A DNA stretch of 64,000 nt from Campylobacter ureolyticus ACS-301-V-Sch3b (GTDB lineage Bacteria > Campylobacterota > Campylobacteria > Campylobacterales > Campylobacteraceae), in the NCBI RefSeq assembly GCF_000413435.1, contig NZ_KE340326.1, forward strand, positions 799,216 through 863,215, read 5' to 3'. The translations under genes were made by a program, and so were the position numbers. The notes below the pieces were generated by a model. That model ran no database searches, was not told the DNA's origin, and saw nothing but the letters and a program-made list of their open reading frames with translations. Shown here piece by piece: positions 54,211 through 64,000 of the stretch (the first letter of the stretch is position 1; every line of letters starts with the position of its first letter).

Positions 54211-57200
54211 ATGAAAACAAATGTGTTTTTTAAATGGATAGTGGCACTTTTTACTTTTTTAAGTTTAGCCACTGCACAAGGGGTTAATGAGTATGGTATG
54301 CTTCCATGCCCAGATGGCACAAGCAATTGTCCGCCAGCAGGATATGGTGCACCAAGAGGTGATTTGATAAGAACAAAAGATAGCACTAATTATGTAGTTT
54401 ATTATCAAACTAATTTATCTTTTTCTCCAGAAGTTGGTTCTTACTCATCTTTTACTGGTAATCCGCTTGACAATAATGGATTTTCATCTTTAGTATATGG
54501 TGACTACTCCATTACAGGTAATACAATTATGGATTTTGATAATAAAAGAGATTTAGATAATTCTAGGTCTAAAATGATTAATCAATTAGGTGACACAAAG
54601 TATTTTAATAGTTCAAAAGCTTCTTTGTATCTACCAGATAGCATCAAACCTGAATATATAAAATATGCAACCCTTACATGGATAGGAAGTATCCATAAAA
54701 ACAACCTTACAGGTCAGGTTAATAAACAATCGCTTGTTTATTCGTGTGCTGTAGAAGATAACATACTTGTTAGAAAACAAGATAAAGCAAAGATAGACCA
54801 TCAAGACTTAATTGATGTTTGTCTTAATAGTGAATTTAAAAATGATGTTTCTTGTGAAGAAGTTCGATATAAGATAAAAGATGGTATTTACTATCCAAAT
54901 CCTACCAATAACAGCAATTATTTTAATCTAAATAATTACTATAAAAATATAAGATATAATCCAAATGCCAATGTCAATAACAACTTTCAATTTTCTTGTC
55001 TAGAACCAGGAAGACAAAAAATTAGAAAAGTTGATTTAAAGCTTATCGATGATGACGTTGTAAAAAACTGTAAAGATAAATATAATAATGATAAAAAATG
55101 TAATGATATCTTTAAAGTAACAGATAGTGGATACTATACCCCTATATCATATAATAATAAAAATTCTAAACTTGAATTTAGATGCACAAATGAGAGTTAT
55201 ACAAAAATTAAAAAGGAAAATTTAAATAAAGCATACTATAACCCTAAAATGGTTCAAGAGTGTAAAATGAAATTTCCAAGCCAGGCTTCTCAGTGTGACA
55301 ATATTATAAATACTGAATACTACACACCTACACTTAGCTATAGTATAGATAGAGCGGAAATAGGCGATGGTGTATCTAGAGTAAAAACTACTTTGAAGAG
55401 TCAACCTTACTATACAGTTGAAGAACTTAGAAAAATTTGTGTAGAAAGTGGTAATAGCAAAGAAGAGTGTGATGGTATAGATGAAAACTTTAATGGAGGA
55501 ATAAGGACATTTTACAGGTTAGTAGACTTTAGCGAATGTTTTGAAAATAGAAAATTTAATTATGACAAATGTTATTACGGCGATGGTAGAGATTCATTTC
55601 ATGGTAGACCTGCCATAAAAATACATTCTATTAAAGTAACTTTAGGTGACAGTCATTGCACAAATAATCCTAATGATTGTGAAGAGGTAAAAACTTGTAG
55701 AAATTATACTTTTAGTGGTGGCAATATCGACATAGATGACTATTGTAGTAAAAACCCTGAGTCATGTAGTGAGGTAAATACTTGTAGTAGATACACTTAT
55801 GGCTCACAACCTATAAATTTAAATGATTTTTGTAGCAAAAACCCAGCAGAGTGTGAAAGAGTTAAAGTTTGTAAAGAGTATAACCTACACACTATATCTT
55901 CAACTATAACACCTTCAAAAGGAGACAATAGAAATCTTGCAAGTATATCTGAAAAATACATAAAAGATTACAATAAGATGAATTTTATAGCTGGAGGTCT
56001 TGAAAAAGAGGTATTTGCAAAAGATGAAGATATAGACTATCTATTTAGTTACAATAATGCACAAAATCAAGGTGGTTTATGGTTTGTGTATTCAGCCAGA
56101 GCTGATGTTACTGACTTTTTAAAACAAGCAATAGCAAATACTAAAATTAATCAAGAAGGTAAAATATTGCAATTTCCTATAGCAGGAGCTAATGTCAAAG
56201 CTACAGTAGGAGGTGTTTTAAATAACAGTGATGGTGTTAGTTTCTGGAACAATGGATCATTTATATATAGTGGTGCAAAAACCGCAAACTTTGGCTCTTG
56301 GGCATTGACTGTTGTTTATGATAAAGGCAGTATACCAAGTAAATCATCTCCTGAATATGCCTTTTATAAACCTAAAGTTGTAACTATACATAATGGTTTT
56401 GCGTCCTTAGTTCATGATTTACAAAAATTAGACAGTAAATTTTTAAATATGGTATTTGATGGCTTTTACACTCCAAGGCAAGATATGTATGATGCAAAAG
56501 TTAGCACCTACGCTGTATCAAATGCGAACTATTCTATAAGATTTAAAGATGATGAGGCGGCTCCATTTAAAATTTCTAAATATGGAGACTTCTCAAATAT
56601 GGTAAATGTCTATAATATCCTTAATAATAGACATTCATATAGTGGTGGTATCTCCATGGTAAAGCCAGGAGCTCATGATGTTGAAGTAGTAGATGATGAT
56701 TTATACAAGTCAATATCTATAAATACATCCATGTTAAACTCAACAAACAAACAAATATATATGAAAAAAGAGCAAACTAGACTTAAATTTAACTACGGAG
56801 TTCAAGCAAGGAGTGTAGGCAGGACAACATATGCAGAGCAGACTTACCCAAGTGTCTTTGCATTCTCAACTGACCTTTATGTGCCAGATGTTTGTTACTA
56901 TAATACAGTTTATAACAGTGCTGGAAAGAGCTCAAGAGGCACTGGTTTTGTTGTAAGAGAGGGTGAGACAGTAAAAAATCAAGTTTATTTTACTATAGCT
57001 GATAACTCAGAAGCTGAAGATGCTAGTGGATTAAAGGTAAAGGCTAAACTATCAGATAATATAATTTATTCAAATGATACTATGAGGATAGATAACTCTC
57101 TTGAGGAAAAAGGTCCAAATGACTTTATCGACTCAAAATTAAAATATATGCTAGATAATCAAAAAGGACTTTATGAGGATGAGGAACATACAAATTTAAT

Positions 57201-60200
57201 CCCTGACTCTAAAGATAAGCAATTTAATAAATACGATGGCAATTATCTGTCATTTTTCATAGGTGATGGTGCTGGTAATGTCAATGGTAATAATATCTCA
57301 GGTGGATCTTTAAATAAAAATAAAAAAGATAAGGTTTATGTAGAGTATAAAACCAAAGTTGGAGGATATTATGAAGAGCCTACTTTTACATATGATTTTT
57401 CATTAAAAGGTGTTGAGCTTAATTATAATATTTCTATGGCTAAATGCCCATCTCCTAGTGGTAAAACTGAGTGGGAAAATATAGTTGAAGTAGTTCCTCT
57501 TGATGGGGTAAAAGTAGTAAATGAGGACTTTAAGAAAAAAGGTGATTATGAGGGTCTTTATACGCAAGTTGCTAATGAGCCATTTAACTTAAAGATAAAT
57601 TATGATGTAAATATCACAGGTAGATCAAATGATTATCTTAACAAACTTTTAAGCGATAAAAAGATTTGTATTCTTCTAGGCTATACTGAGCAACAGTGTA
57701 GTGATGAAGCCTTTATGAAGGGAAAAGTTGATGAGTTTAATAAAAAAAGAGAAGAATTAAATAAAGAAATTCAAGAACTAGCTTCTGAAATTAATAAGAT
57801 TAATGGAGATATTGCTAAAAAACAAAGTGAGTTAAATACAGCTAAAAGTAAAGTAAAAGAATTGGAAGAAGAGTTAAAAAATATAAAAAATATTTTAGCT
57901 AAAGGTGATATTGAAGAAAATGAAAAAACAAAACTAGAGGCAAGAAAGAAAACTTTAGAAGGTGATGAAAACACAGAAGGAAGCATAAAGCATGCAAACA
58001 ATCAAGTGGCTGCTTTAAATAAAAAAATTGCAGACTTAAAAGAAGATCTTAAAACAGCTCAAGATAATAAGGAGAATAAACAATCCGACTTAGGTAATCT
58101 TGAAAGTGGCATAAGTGATGAGATGACTAGAAGAGTAGGAAGACTTGATGGTAAATTTGAAACTACTTTGGTTACATTAAAAGAGCTTGGTGATAGACAT
58201 GATAACTGTAAAGCGGCAAAAGAGAATAAAAATATTCATTTTAACCATTATCAAGACTTTGATATAAAAGAGAAATCTTTTAAAGGTGAAGCAACTAATA
58301 TGGATACCATAATGTATATCAATAAAAATAAAGGAAACTGTGCAGATTTGAAAAAAGGTTGTTCATATAAGTCTTCATCAGCAAAGGCATTTCCATCATT
58401 TGAGTATTTTACAAACGACAGTGATAAAGATAAGATTATTGATATGAAAAACATCGTTGTTGGCTACGCAAGACCTGATTATACATTTATAGTAAGTTAT
58501 CTACCATCAGGAGCTGAAATTTTAACATCTTGTAAGCAAGAGTGTATTAGCAGGTATCATGATGAGCCAGCAGCTTCAAAAGATAGTAAAATAGAAGCAT
58601 GCCAAAAAGTTTGCGATGAAAAACATAAAAAACGCGTAAGTGAAGGCGGTGGCGAAATAGATGAAAAGTATCTAAAAGAATATAGACTTGATATTTGTGC
58701 TGGAGACACATTTGCTGTAAGACCTGCGTATTTTAAGCTTAATAAAGAGCTAAATAAAGATGAAATATACAATCTTGGTGGAGATAAACTCCATAAAGAC
58801 TTTAAAGATAATATCTACCCATCAGATAAAGATGGAAACTATGTTTTGGGATATGATTCTTTGCTTATTTCTGATGATTCAAACATAACAGCCAATAGCA
58901 ATCCAAATTTTACTAAATCAGCTGTTTTATCAACAATTGTTCCTGATAGTTGTAACCTAGATGAAGTAAATGATGTAGTTAGAAATGCTGATGGAAAAAG
59001 TATAAGCTATAGTAGAGATAACAAACCTACTGGAAGTAATACATTATGGGACAATACAGTTAATTCTTCTAATAACTTAAGAGTTGATTTTAGATCTTTT
59101 GATAAAGATGGTAAAGATAAAAACGCAACTGAAAGAGTCTTTTACAATGATACAACTAAGGCAAGTAGTCTAAGCGAGTTTAAAAAAGCAAGTAACGGTG
59201 AGAATATGAAAAAATATGCCAATATAGACTTAGGAGCTTTAGGAAAACTTAATTACTATAATATCGGCTATGCTAAGATGAGACTTACTGACTCATCATG
59301 GACTAGGTTTGATAAACCATATTTGGATAAAGAGGCAAAAAGCTATAGTTATAAAAAAGATAACAATAAAGTCGGTGCATATATAGGCTTTAAAGATCAA
59401 GAGCTAAGCAGTATAAAATCTATCGGTGATAATGTTAAAAACAAATATCTAATTCCTGAGGATTTAGTGCTTAAGTTTACACACGACAAGGTTATGGTTT
59501 CAGTTTTAGGTATAAAAGATAAGATAGAAAAGCAAGATCCTTTTAACACAAACGAGATTTATACATATACATTTTTTAACACAAATCCTGATAATATGGG
59601 AGCAAGTCTTGATTTAAATGTTACTGCTGCATCTTCAAGAGCGAGTGTTTGTGTAGATAAAGAGTGTTTAAAAGATAAGGGCAATTATAATATTTTAGAA
59701 ATTTATCCAACACTTTATCACAAAGGTTGCTATGCTAGGGATATTGAGTTTGGATTAGATTTTGCATTTGATTGCAATAAAACTGCAAGCGATGAAAGAT
59801 GTAATTCATTAGAAATAAATCCAGAAAGCAAAAAGGGTTATTGTTATACTCACAACCTAAGCTCTGAATGCTACAAGCCAGAAGCTGCAACTAAAAAATT
59901 TGGCAAGTTAAAACATGGACTTGTCTATTCGTCTAATATAAAAGATGGAAATGTATCCATTAACAGTGAAGTTAAAGCTGAAGAACAAGATGGTAATAAT
60001 GGTAAAAAAACCGTTACAAAACCTGGTGAAGTTGCTATAATGGTAAATAAAGAGGGTTTTGATAATGCGAAATTTGAACTACCTCTAAAATTTAATTTCA
60101 AAAGATTCCCAGGCACAAATGACCTTATTGATCCTAAGCTTATTTATGCTGATGACTTTATAAGAAGTAACAATGTCGCTTTTGAAGAAAAAGATCTTCT

Positions 60201-61041
60201 TACTGATAAAAAAATATCTTCTAGTGAGGTTTTAACAAAAGGAATAAAAGCTAAGGGAAGAGTTTTCAAAAAATTTAATAATGAAATTTTAGAAATTAAC
60301 GACTCCAAAACTAAGAGATATAATGGCAATGAAAAAAGCAAAGACGGAAACTTTACAACCCTTGAAGATGGCAAATTTGTTCCTATAAATACAGCCTCTA
60401 AAGTTACTTTTTACTATGGCTATATAAATGCTAAAAAGAAAGAATATGACTATGATGCAACAGATACTGCTCAAGACCCTATAGATGTTGATGTTTATTC
60501 TATGATTTATTATACTGGAAATGTAGATGCCGCAAAAGCTACCGACTTTGCCAAAAATAATCTACCTATCATAGATAGTAATATAACAGCAAAAGAAGTA
60601 AACAGTAAAGATAGGCCAGGATTTTTCCTTAATAGGTTTGAATACTATAATACTTTAGCTGGTATAACATCTAGTGACTTTGTTCCACTTAATGGTTATG
60701 TGAATGATAATGTAGAAGGATTGACAGGCAGAAGACAAATGCAAGATATAAATAATATGTACGAAAGACTAAGGTTAAGAGTTCTAGAGCCTGAAGATAA
60801 AGAAGAAATTGTTGAAGTTCATGTTATGCCTTGGTTTATTTACAACGAGGATGATCCAACCTACAATAATGATTTTAATATCTTTAAGATAATAGTTGAG
60901 AGTAGAGATATAGCAAACTGGGGAGGAACTGGACAAGTAAAAGATGGTGATATAGTGGGTAGATATCTATACAATGAGGGCAATGCTTCAAAAGATAGAG
61001 TTAGAAATTTAAATACCCTTGATAATGCCATTAGTTGGTAA
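54211..61041 (+). CDS. Giant secreted cysteine-repeat protein (possible pilus-tip adhesin)
   Basis: 2276 residues, rich in Asn, Asp, Lys, Ser and Tyr. Signal peptide MKTNVFFKWIVALFTFLSLA, cleaved near Ala22. Four degenerate repeats at about residues 200-230, 284-312, 347-373 and 405-435 share C-x8/9-C and a final YY(T/N)P or FY. Three exact-spaced 29-residue repeats start near 482, 511 and 540 (CSKNPxxCxxVxxCxxY). YSARADVTDFL near 627, GSWALTVVYDKG near 695 and VTIHNGF near 724 look like a lectin-like jelly-roll seen in other large surface proteins, begun by YATLTWIGSI near 152. Residues ~1171-1305 are coiled coil. There is no membrane anchor, beta-barrel or sortase motif at the C-terminus. 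It follows prepilin genes and hpf. Adhesin role is inference; I do not recognise a named family. Confidence 0.85.
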   Translation: MKTNVFFKWIVALFTFLSLATAQGVNEYGMLPCPDGTSNCPPAGYGAPRGDLIRTKDSTNYVVYYQTNLSFSPEVGSYSSFTGNPLDNNGFSSLVYGDYSITGNTIMDFDNKRDLDNSRSKMINQLGDTKYFNSSKASLYLPDSIKPEYIKYATLTWIGSIHKNNLTGQVNKQSLVYSCAVEDNILVRKQDKAKIDHQDLIDVCLNSEFKNDVSCEEVRYKIKDGIYYPNPTNNSNYFNLNNYYKNIRYNPNANVNNNFQFSCLEPGRQKIRKVDLKLIDDDVVKNCKDKYNNDKKCNDIFKVTDSGYYTPISYNNKNSKLEFRCTNESYTKIKKENLNKAYYNPKMVQECKMKFPSQASQCDNIINTEYYTPTLSYSIDRAEIGDGVSRVKTTLKSQPYYTVEELRKICVESGNSKEECDGIDENFNGGIRTFYRLVDFSECFENRKFNYDKCYYGDGRDSFHGRPAIKIHSIKVTLGDSHCTNNPNDCEEVKTCRNYTFSGGNIDIDDYCSKNPESCSEVNTCSRYTYGSQPINLNDFCSKNPAECERVKVCKEYNLHTISSTITPSKGDNRNLASISEKYIKDYNKMNFIAGGLEKEVFAKDEDIDYLFSYNNAQNQGGLWFVYSARADVTDFLKQAIANTKINQEGKILQFPIAGANVKATVGGVLNNSDGVSFWNNGSFIYSGAKTANFGSWALTVVYDKGSIPSKSSPEYAFYKPKVVTIHNGFASLVHDLQKLDSKFLNMVFDGFYTPRQDMYDAKVSTYAVSNANYSIRFKDDEAAPFKISKYGDFSNMVNVYNILNNRHSYSGGISMVKPGAHDVEVVDDDLYKSISINTSMLNSTNKQIYMKKEQTRLKFNYGVQARSVGRTTYAEQTYPSVFAFSTDLYVPDVCYYNTVYNSAGKSSRGTGFVVREGETVKNQVYFTIADNSEAEDASGLKVKAKLSDNIIYSNDTMRIDNSLEEKGPNDFIDSKLKYMLDNQKGLYEDEEHTNLIPDSKDKQFNKYDGNYLSFFIGDGAGNVNGNNISGGSLNKNKKDKVYVEYKTKVGGYYEEPTFTYDFSLKGVELNYNISMAKCPSPSGKTEWENIVEVVPLDGVKVVNEDFKKKGDYEGLYTQVANEPFNLKINYDVNITGRSNDYLNKLLSDKKICILLGYTEQQCSDEAFMKGKVDEFNKKREELNKEIQELASEINKINGDIAKKQSELNTAKSKVKELEEELKNIKNILAKGDIEENEKTKLEARKKTLEGDENTEGSIKHANNQVAALNKKIADLKEDLKTAQDNKENKQSDLGNLESGISDEMTRRVGRLDGKFETTLVTLKELGDRHDNCKAAKENKNIHFNHYQDFDIKEKSFKGEATNMDTIMYINKNKGNCADLKKGCSYKSSSAKAFPSFEYFTNDSDKDKIIDMKNIVVGYARPDYTFIVSYLPSGAEILTSCKQECISRYHDEPAASKDSKIEACQKVCDEKHKKRVSEGGGEIDEKYLKEYRLDICAGDTFAVRPAYFKLNKELNKDEIYNLGGDKLHKDFKDNIYPSDKDGNYVLGYDSLLISDDSNITANSNPNFTKSAVLSTIVPDSCNLDEVNDVVRNADGKSISYSRDNKPTGSNTLWDNTVNSSNNLRVDFRSFDKDGKDKNATERVFYNDTTKASSLSEFKKASNGENMKKYANIDLGALGKLNYYNIGYAKMRLTDSSWTRFDKPYLDKEAKSYSYKKDNNKVGAYIGFKDQELSSIKSIGDNVKNKYLIPEDLVLKFTHDKVMVSVLGIKDKIEKQDPFNTNEIYTYTFFNTNPDNMGASLDLNVTAASSRASVCVDKECLKDKGNYNILEIYPTLYHKGCYARDIEFGLDFAFDCNKTASDERCNSLEINPESKKGYCYTHNLSSECYKPEAATKKFGKLKHGLVYSSNIKDGNVSINSEVKAEEQDGNNGKKTVTKPGEVAIMVNKEGFDNAKFELPLKFNFKRFPGTNDLIDPKLIYADDFIRSNNVAFEEKDLLTDKKISSSEVLTKGIKAKGRVFKKFNNEILEINDSKTKRYNGNEKSKDGNFTTLEDGKFVPINTASKVTFYYGYINAKKKEYDYDATDTAQDPIDVDVYSMIYYTGNVDAAKATDFAKNNLPIIDSNITAKEVNSKDRPGFFLNRFEYYNTLAGITSSDFVPLNGYVNDNVEGLTGRRQMQDINNMYERLRLRVLEPEDKEEIVEVHVMPWFIYNEDDPTYNNDFNIFKIIVESRDIANWGGTGQVKDGDIVGRYLYNEGNASKDRVRNLNTLDNAISW

Positions 61042-61052
61042 GCACAATAAAT

Positions 61053-61090
61053 AAAGATAGGTGGCTTTTGTCATCTATCTTTAAAATTTT
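61053..61090 (+). terminator. Terminator after the giant gene
   Basis: AAAGATAGGTGGC (61053-61065), loop TTTT, GTCATCTATCTTT (61070-61082); 13 bp with two G-T wobbles, then AAAATTTT. Confidence 0.75.
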
Positions 61091-61305
61091 AAATTTGATT
61101 TATTAATTTGTATATTATTTCATAATTTTATTATTCAAAATATAAATTTATTTTAATTTTTTGTTTATTTTTGTAACATTTGTTATTAATTTTATTTTAA
61201 ATGCAGTAAATAAATTTGCATTTAAGCATATTTTAAAATTATAAGTGATAAGTTAATATTAATTAAATAGCAATTTAGTTTTAATTTTACAAATGGAGAG
61301 CCATT
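61091..61305 (+). other. Intergenic region before agmatine deiminase
   Basis: A/T-rich, no gene. Several -10-like TATAAA/TTATAA strings exist but none stands out. TGGAGAG (61293-61299) is the ribosome binding site for the downstream gene. Confidence 0.5.
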
Positions 61306-62277
61306 ATGAGAGCTATCGCTGAATGGGAAGCCCAAGAGGCTATATTTTTATCACTCCCACATTATAATACCGACTGGAATGAATATTTGCTTGATATAAT
61401 GAAAAGCTATGTTGAGCTTGTAAAGGTTTTAAGTAAATTTCAAAAAGTATGTCTTATATCTCCAAGCAAAGAAGATTTTGAATATTTTTTTAAAGATATT
61501 CCAAATTTAAGTTTTTATAAGATAGACACAAATGATACTTGGATAAGGGATTATGGCGCAATAGATGTTGAAAGTGCTGGAAGGATAATAAGTTATAATT
61601 TTGAGTTTAATGCTTGGGGTGGAAAATTTCAAAGCAATAAAGACAATAGTGTTAATTTAGAGCTTTATAAATACTTTAAAGGTGAGCTTAAAAACATAGA
61701 TCTTATTTTAGAGGGCGGAAGTATTGATTTTAATGGCTATGGAACGATGCTAACAACCACAACCTGTCTTTTAAATGATAATAGAAATAACCTTTCTAAA
61801 AGTGAGCTTGAAGATAAATTTAGATCTCTTTTTGGTATTCATAGAATTATTTGGCTTGAAAATGGCTTTATAAAAGGTGATGATACAGATAGTCATGTTG
61901 ATACTTTAGCTAGATTTATTACTCGTGATATGGTAGCATATTCTATTTGCGAGGATAAAAATGATGAGCAGTATGAGTCATTAAAACTTATGGAAGATAA
62001 GCTAAAAAAAACAGGCTTTAAACTTTTACCATTGCCGCTTCCAAAACCAATTTTTTATGATGATGTTAGACTTCCTGCAACTTATGCAAATTTTATCTTT
62101 GTAAATGATGCTTTGATAGTGCCAACTTATGCAGATAAAAATGATGAGATAGTTTTAAACTCACTTAAAAAAGCTTTGCCAAATTTAGAGATTATAGGCG
62201 TTGATGCAAGAGTTTTTATAAGACAAAATGGCTCACTTCACTGCGCTAGTCAAAATAGATTTTTAGGAAATAGATAA
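61306..62277 (+). CDS. Agmatine deiminase / peptidylarginine deiminase family
   Basis: 323 residues. Hydrolyses a guanidino group, probably agmatine to N-carbamoylputrescine plus ammonia. AEWEAQEAIFLSLPH at the start, TWIRDYGAI near residues 83-91 (Asp), LEGGSIDFNG near 143, DDTDSHVDTLARF near 191-203 (catalytic His) and QNGSLHCASQ with nucleophile Cys313. Agmatine use would feed putrescine into the carboxyspermidine route encoded at 40-41 kb. The next step enzyme (AguB) is not adjacent. Confidence 0.9.
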   Translation: MRAIAEWEAQEAIFLSLPHYNTDWNEYLLDIMKSYVELVKVLSKFQKVCLISPSKEDFEYFFKDIPNLSFYKIDTNDTWIRDYGAIDVESAGRIISYNFEFNAWGGKFQSNKDNSVNLELYKYFKGELKNIDLILEGGSIDFNGYGTMLTTTTCLLNDNRNNLSKSELEDKFRSLFGIHRIIWLENGFIKGDDTDSHVDTLARFITRDMVAYSICEDKNDEQYESLKLMEDKLKKTGFKLLPLPLPKPIFYDDVRLPATYANFIFVNDALIVPTYADKNDEIVLNSLKKALPNLEIIGVDARVFIRQNGSLHCASQNRFLGNR

Positions 62278-62324
62278 AATTTAGTTTTTAAATTTATTTT
62301 AATTTTTTAAAAGGATTAAAAAAA

Positions 62325-62516
62325 ATGAAAAAGAGTTTTTTAAAAGTTAGCGTTTTATTATTTTTATTAGTTTCGCCGATATTTGCACTATATGGTGTTT
62401 TATCAGGCGAGAGAACAGATGGATTAAATAAAACTTGTTTTTATAACACACCAGAGGGAAAAAGGTCAATAACAATTGGAGCAAGTGAAATTTGCCCAGT
62501 TGAGTATGATTTTTAA
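62325..62516 (+). CDS. Small exported protein
   Basis: 63 residues. Signal peptide MKKSFLKVSVLLFLLVSPIFA, leaving a mature peptide of about 42 residues with two cysteines (TCFYNTPEGKRS and EICPVEY) that could form one disulfide. Similar tiny exported proteins with a GERTxGxNK-CxYNTPxG core occur in other bacteria as far as I recall; the function is unknown. AAAAGGA ribosome binding site; own terminator follows. Confidence 0.75.
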   Translation: MKKSFLKVSVLLFLLVSPIFALYGVLSGERTDGLNKTCFYNTPEGKRSITIGASEICPVEYDF

Positions 62517-62538
62517 AATTTATTGTTTTTTTAATAAT

Positions 62539-62572
62539 AAAGCCGAATTTAAAGTTTGATAAATTCGGCTTT
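62539..62572. terminator. Bidirectional terminator between the small exported gene and ychF
   Basis: AAAGCCGAATTTA (62539-62551) pairs perfectly with TAAATTCGGCTTT (62560-62572), with an 8-base loop. T-rich flank on the minus strand (TTATTATTAAAAAAAC complement) and AAATC on the plus strand. Confidence 0.75.
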
Positions 62573-62623
62573 AAATCTATATTTTAAGTTGTAAAATTTA
62601 GCTCTAAATTTCAACTAAAAATC

Positions 62624-64000
<1,377 letters not shown>

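Noticed and set aside
55650..55890. 29-residue-period DNA repeats considered as a CRISPR array
   Set aside because: The repeats are in-frame protein repeats with diverged DNA and no unique spacers.
54211..61041. Giant protein as an autotransporter or RTX adhesin
   Set aside because: No C-terminal beta-barrel, no GGxGxD nonapeptide repeats and no adjacent type I secretion genes.

Overview
This window is AT-rich (roughly 30% G+C by eye) and reads as chromosomal DNA of a Campylobacter. Gene blocks match C. jejuni order as I remember it: rpsB-tsf-ABC ATPase-acidic protein-gmk-tatA-argS; ribA/rsmG next to hemB-argF-hemN and a Fe-S oxidoreductase; tRNAs-tuf-rpmG-tRNA-Trp-secE-nusG-rplKAJL-rpoBC-rpsLG-fusA; rpe/dnaQ-like/rpmB; lon-bamD; ychF-pepA. 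Two flagellar genes that sit in these blocks in motile relatives are absent: fliR (between the ABC ATPase and the acidic protein) and fliW (beside bamD). This points to a non-flagellated species such as C. ureolyticus; the species assignment is inference.

Layout. 1-2.1 kb: biotin synthase (5' end off the window), riboflavin synthase and a PgeF-type protein. 2.1-10 kb: translation, export and nucleotide genes. 10-16.9 kb: a minus-strand riboflavin/16S methylation group facing a plus-strand heme/arginine group. 17-18.4 kb: an aldehyde dehydrogenase with dyad symmetry over its promoter and ribosome binding site. 18.5-36 kb: the main tRNA, ribosomal protein, RNA polymerase and elongation factor cluster. 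36-40 kb: a lipoprotein gene behind a 32-nt poly(T), tRNA-Arg, a SulP transporter frameshifted at an A9 tract, an AI-2E-type permease and a possible small RNA. 40-47 kb: polyamine, cell-wall, K+ channel and arginine genes. 47-51 kb: a PAS sensor, Lon and BamD.

51.3-61 kb is the accessory highlight. Three prepilin-like genes are packed end to end, followed by a long-form ribosome hibernation factor and then by a 6.8-kb gene for a secreted 2276-residue protein. That protein has two different cysteine repeat families near the N-terminus and a coiled coil in the middle. The arrangement resembles minor-pilin plus tip-adhesin (PilVWX/PilY1) clusters, but the large protein is not a PilY1 that I recognise. 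In C. jejuni the corresponding neighbourhood holds ctsT, a pseudopilin gene for DNA uptake, so the locus may be an expanded pilus or secretion system. The right end holds agmatine deiminase, a small exported protein, ychF and the 3' part of pepA.

No rRNA, CRISPR array, insertion sequence or prophage was seen. Several regulatory structures stand out: the L10 leader, tandem hairpins before rpoB, a structured rpsB leader, and a promoter with a full -35 box driving the tRNA cluster.
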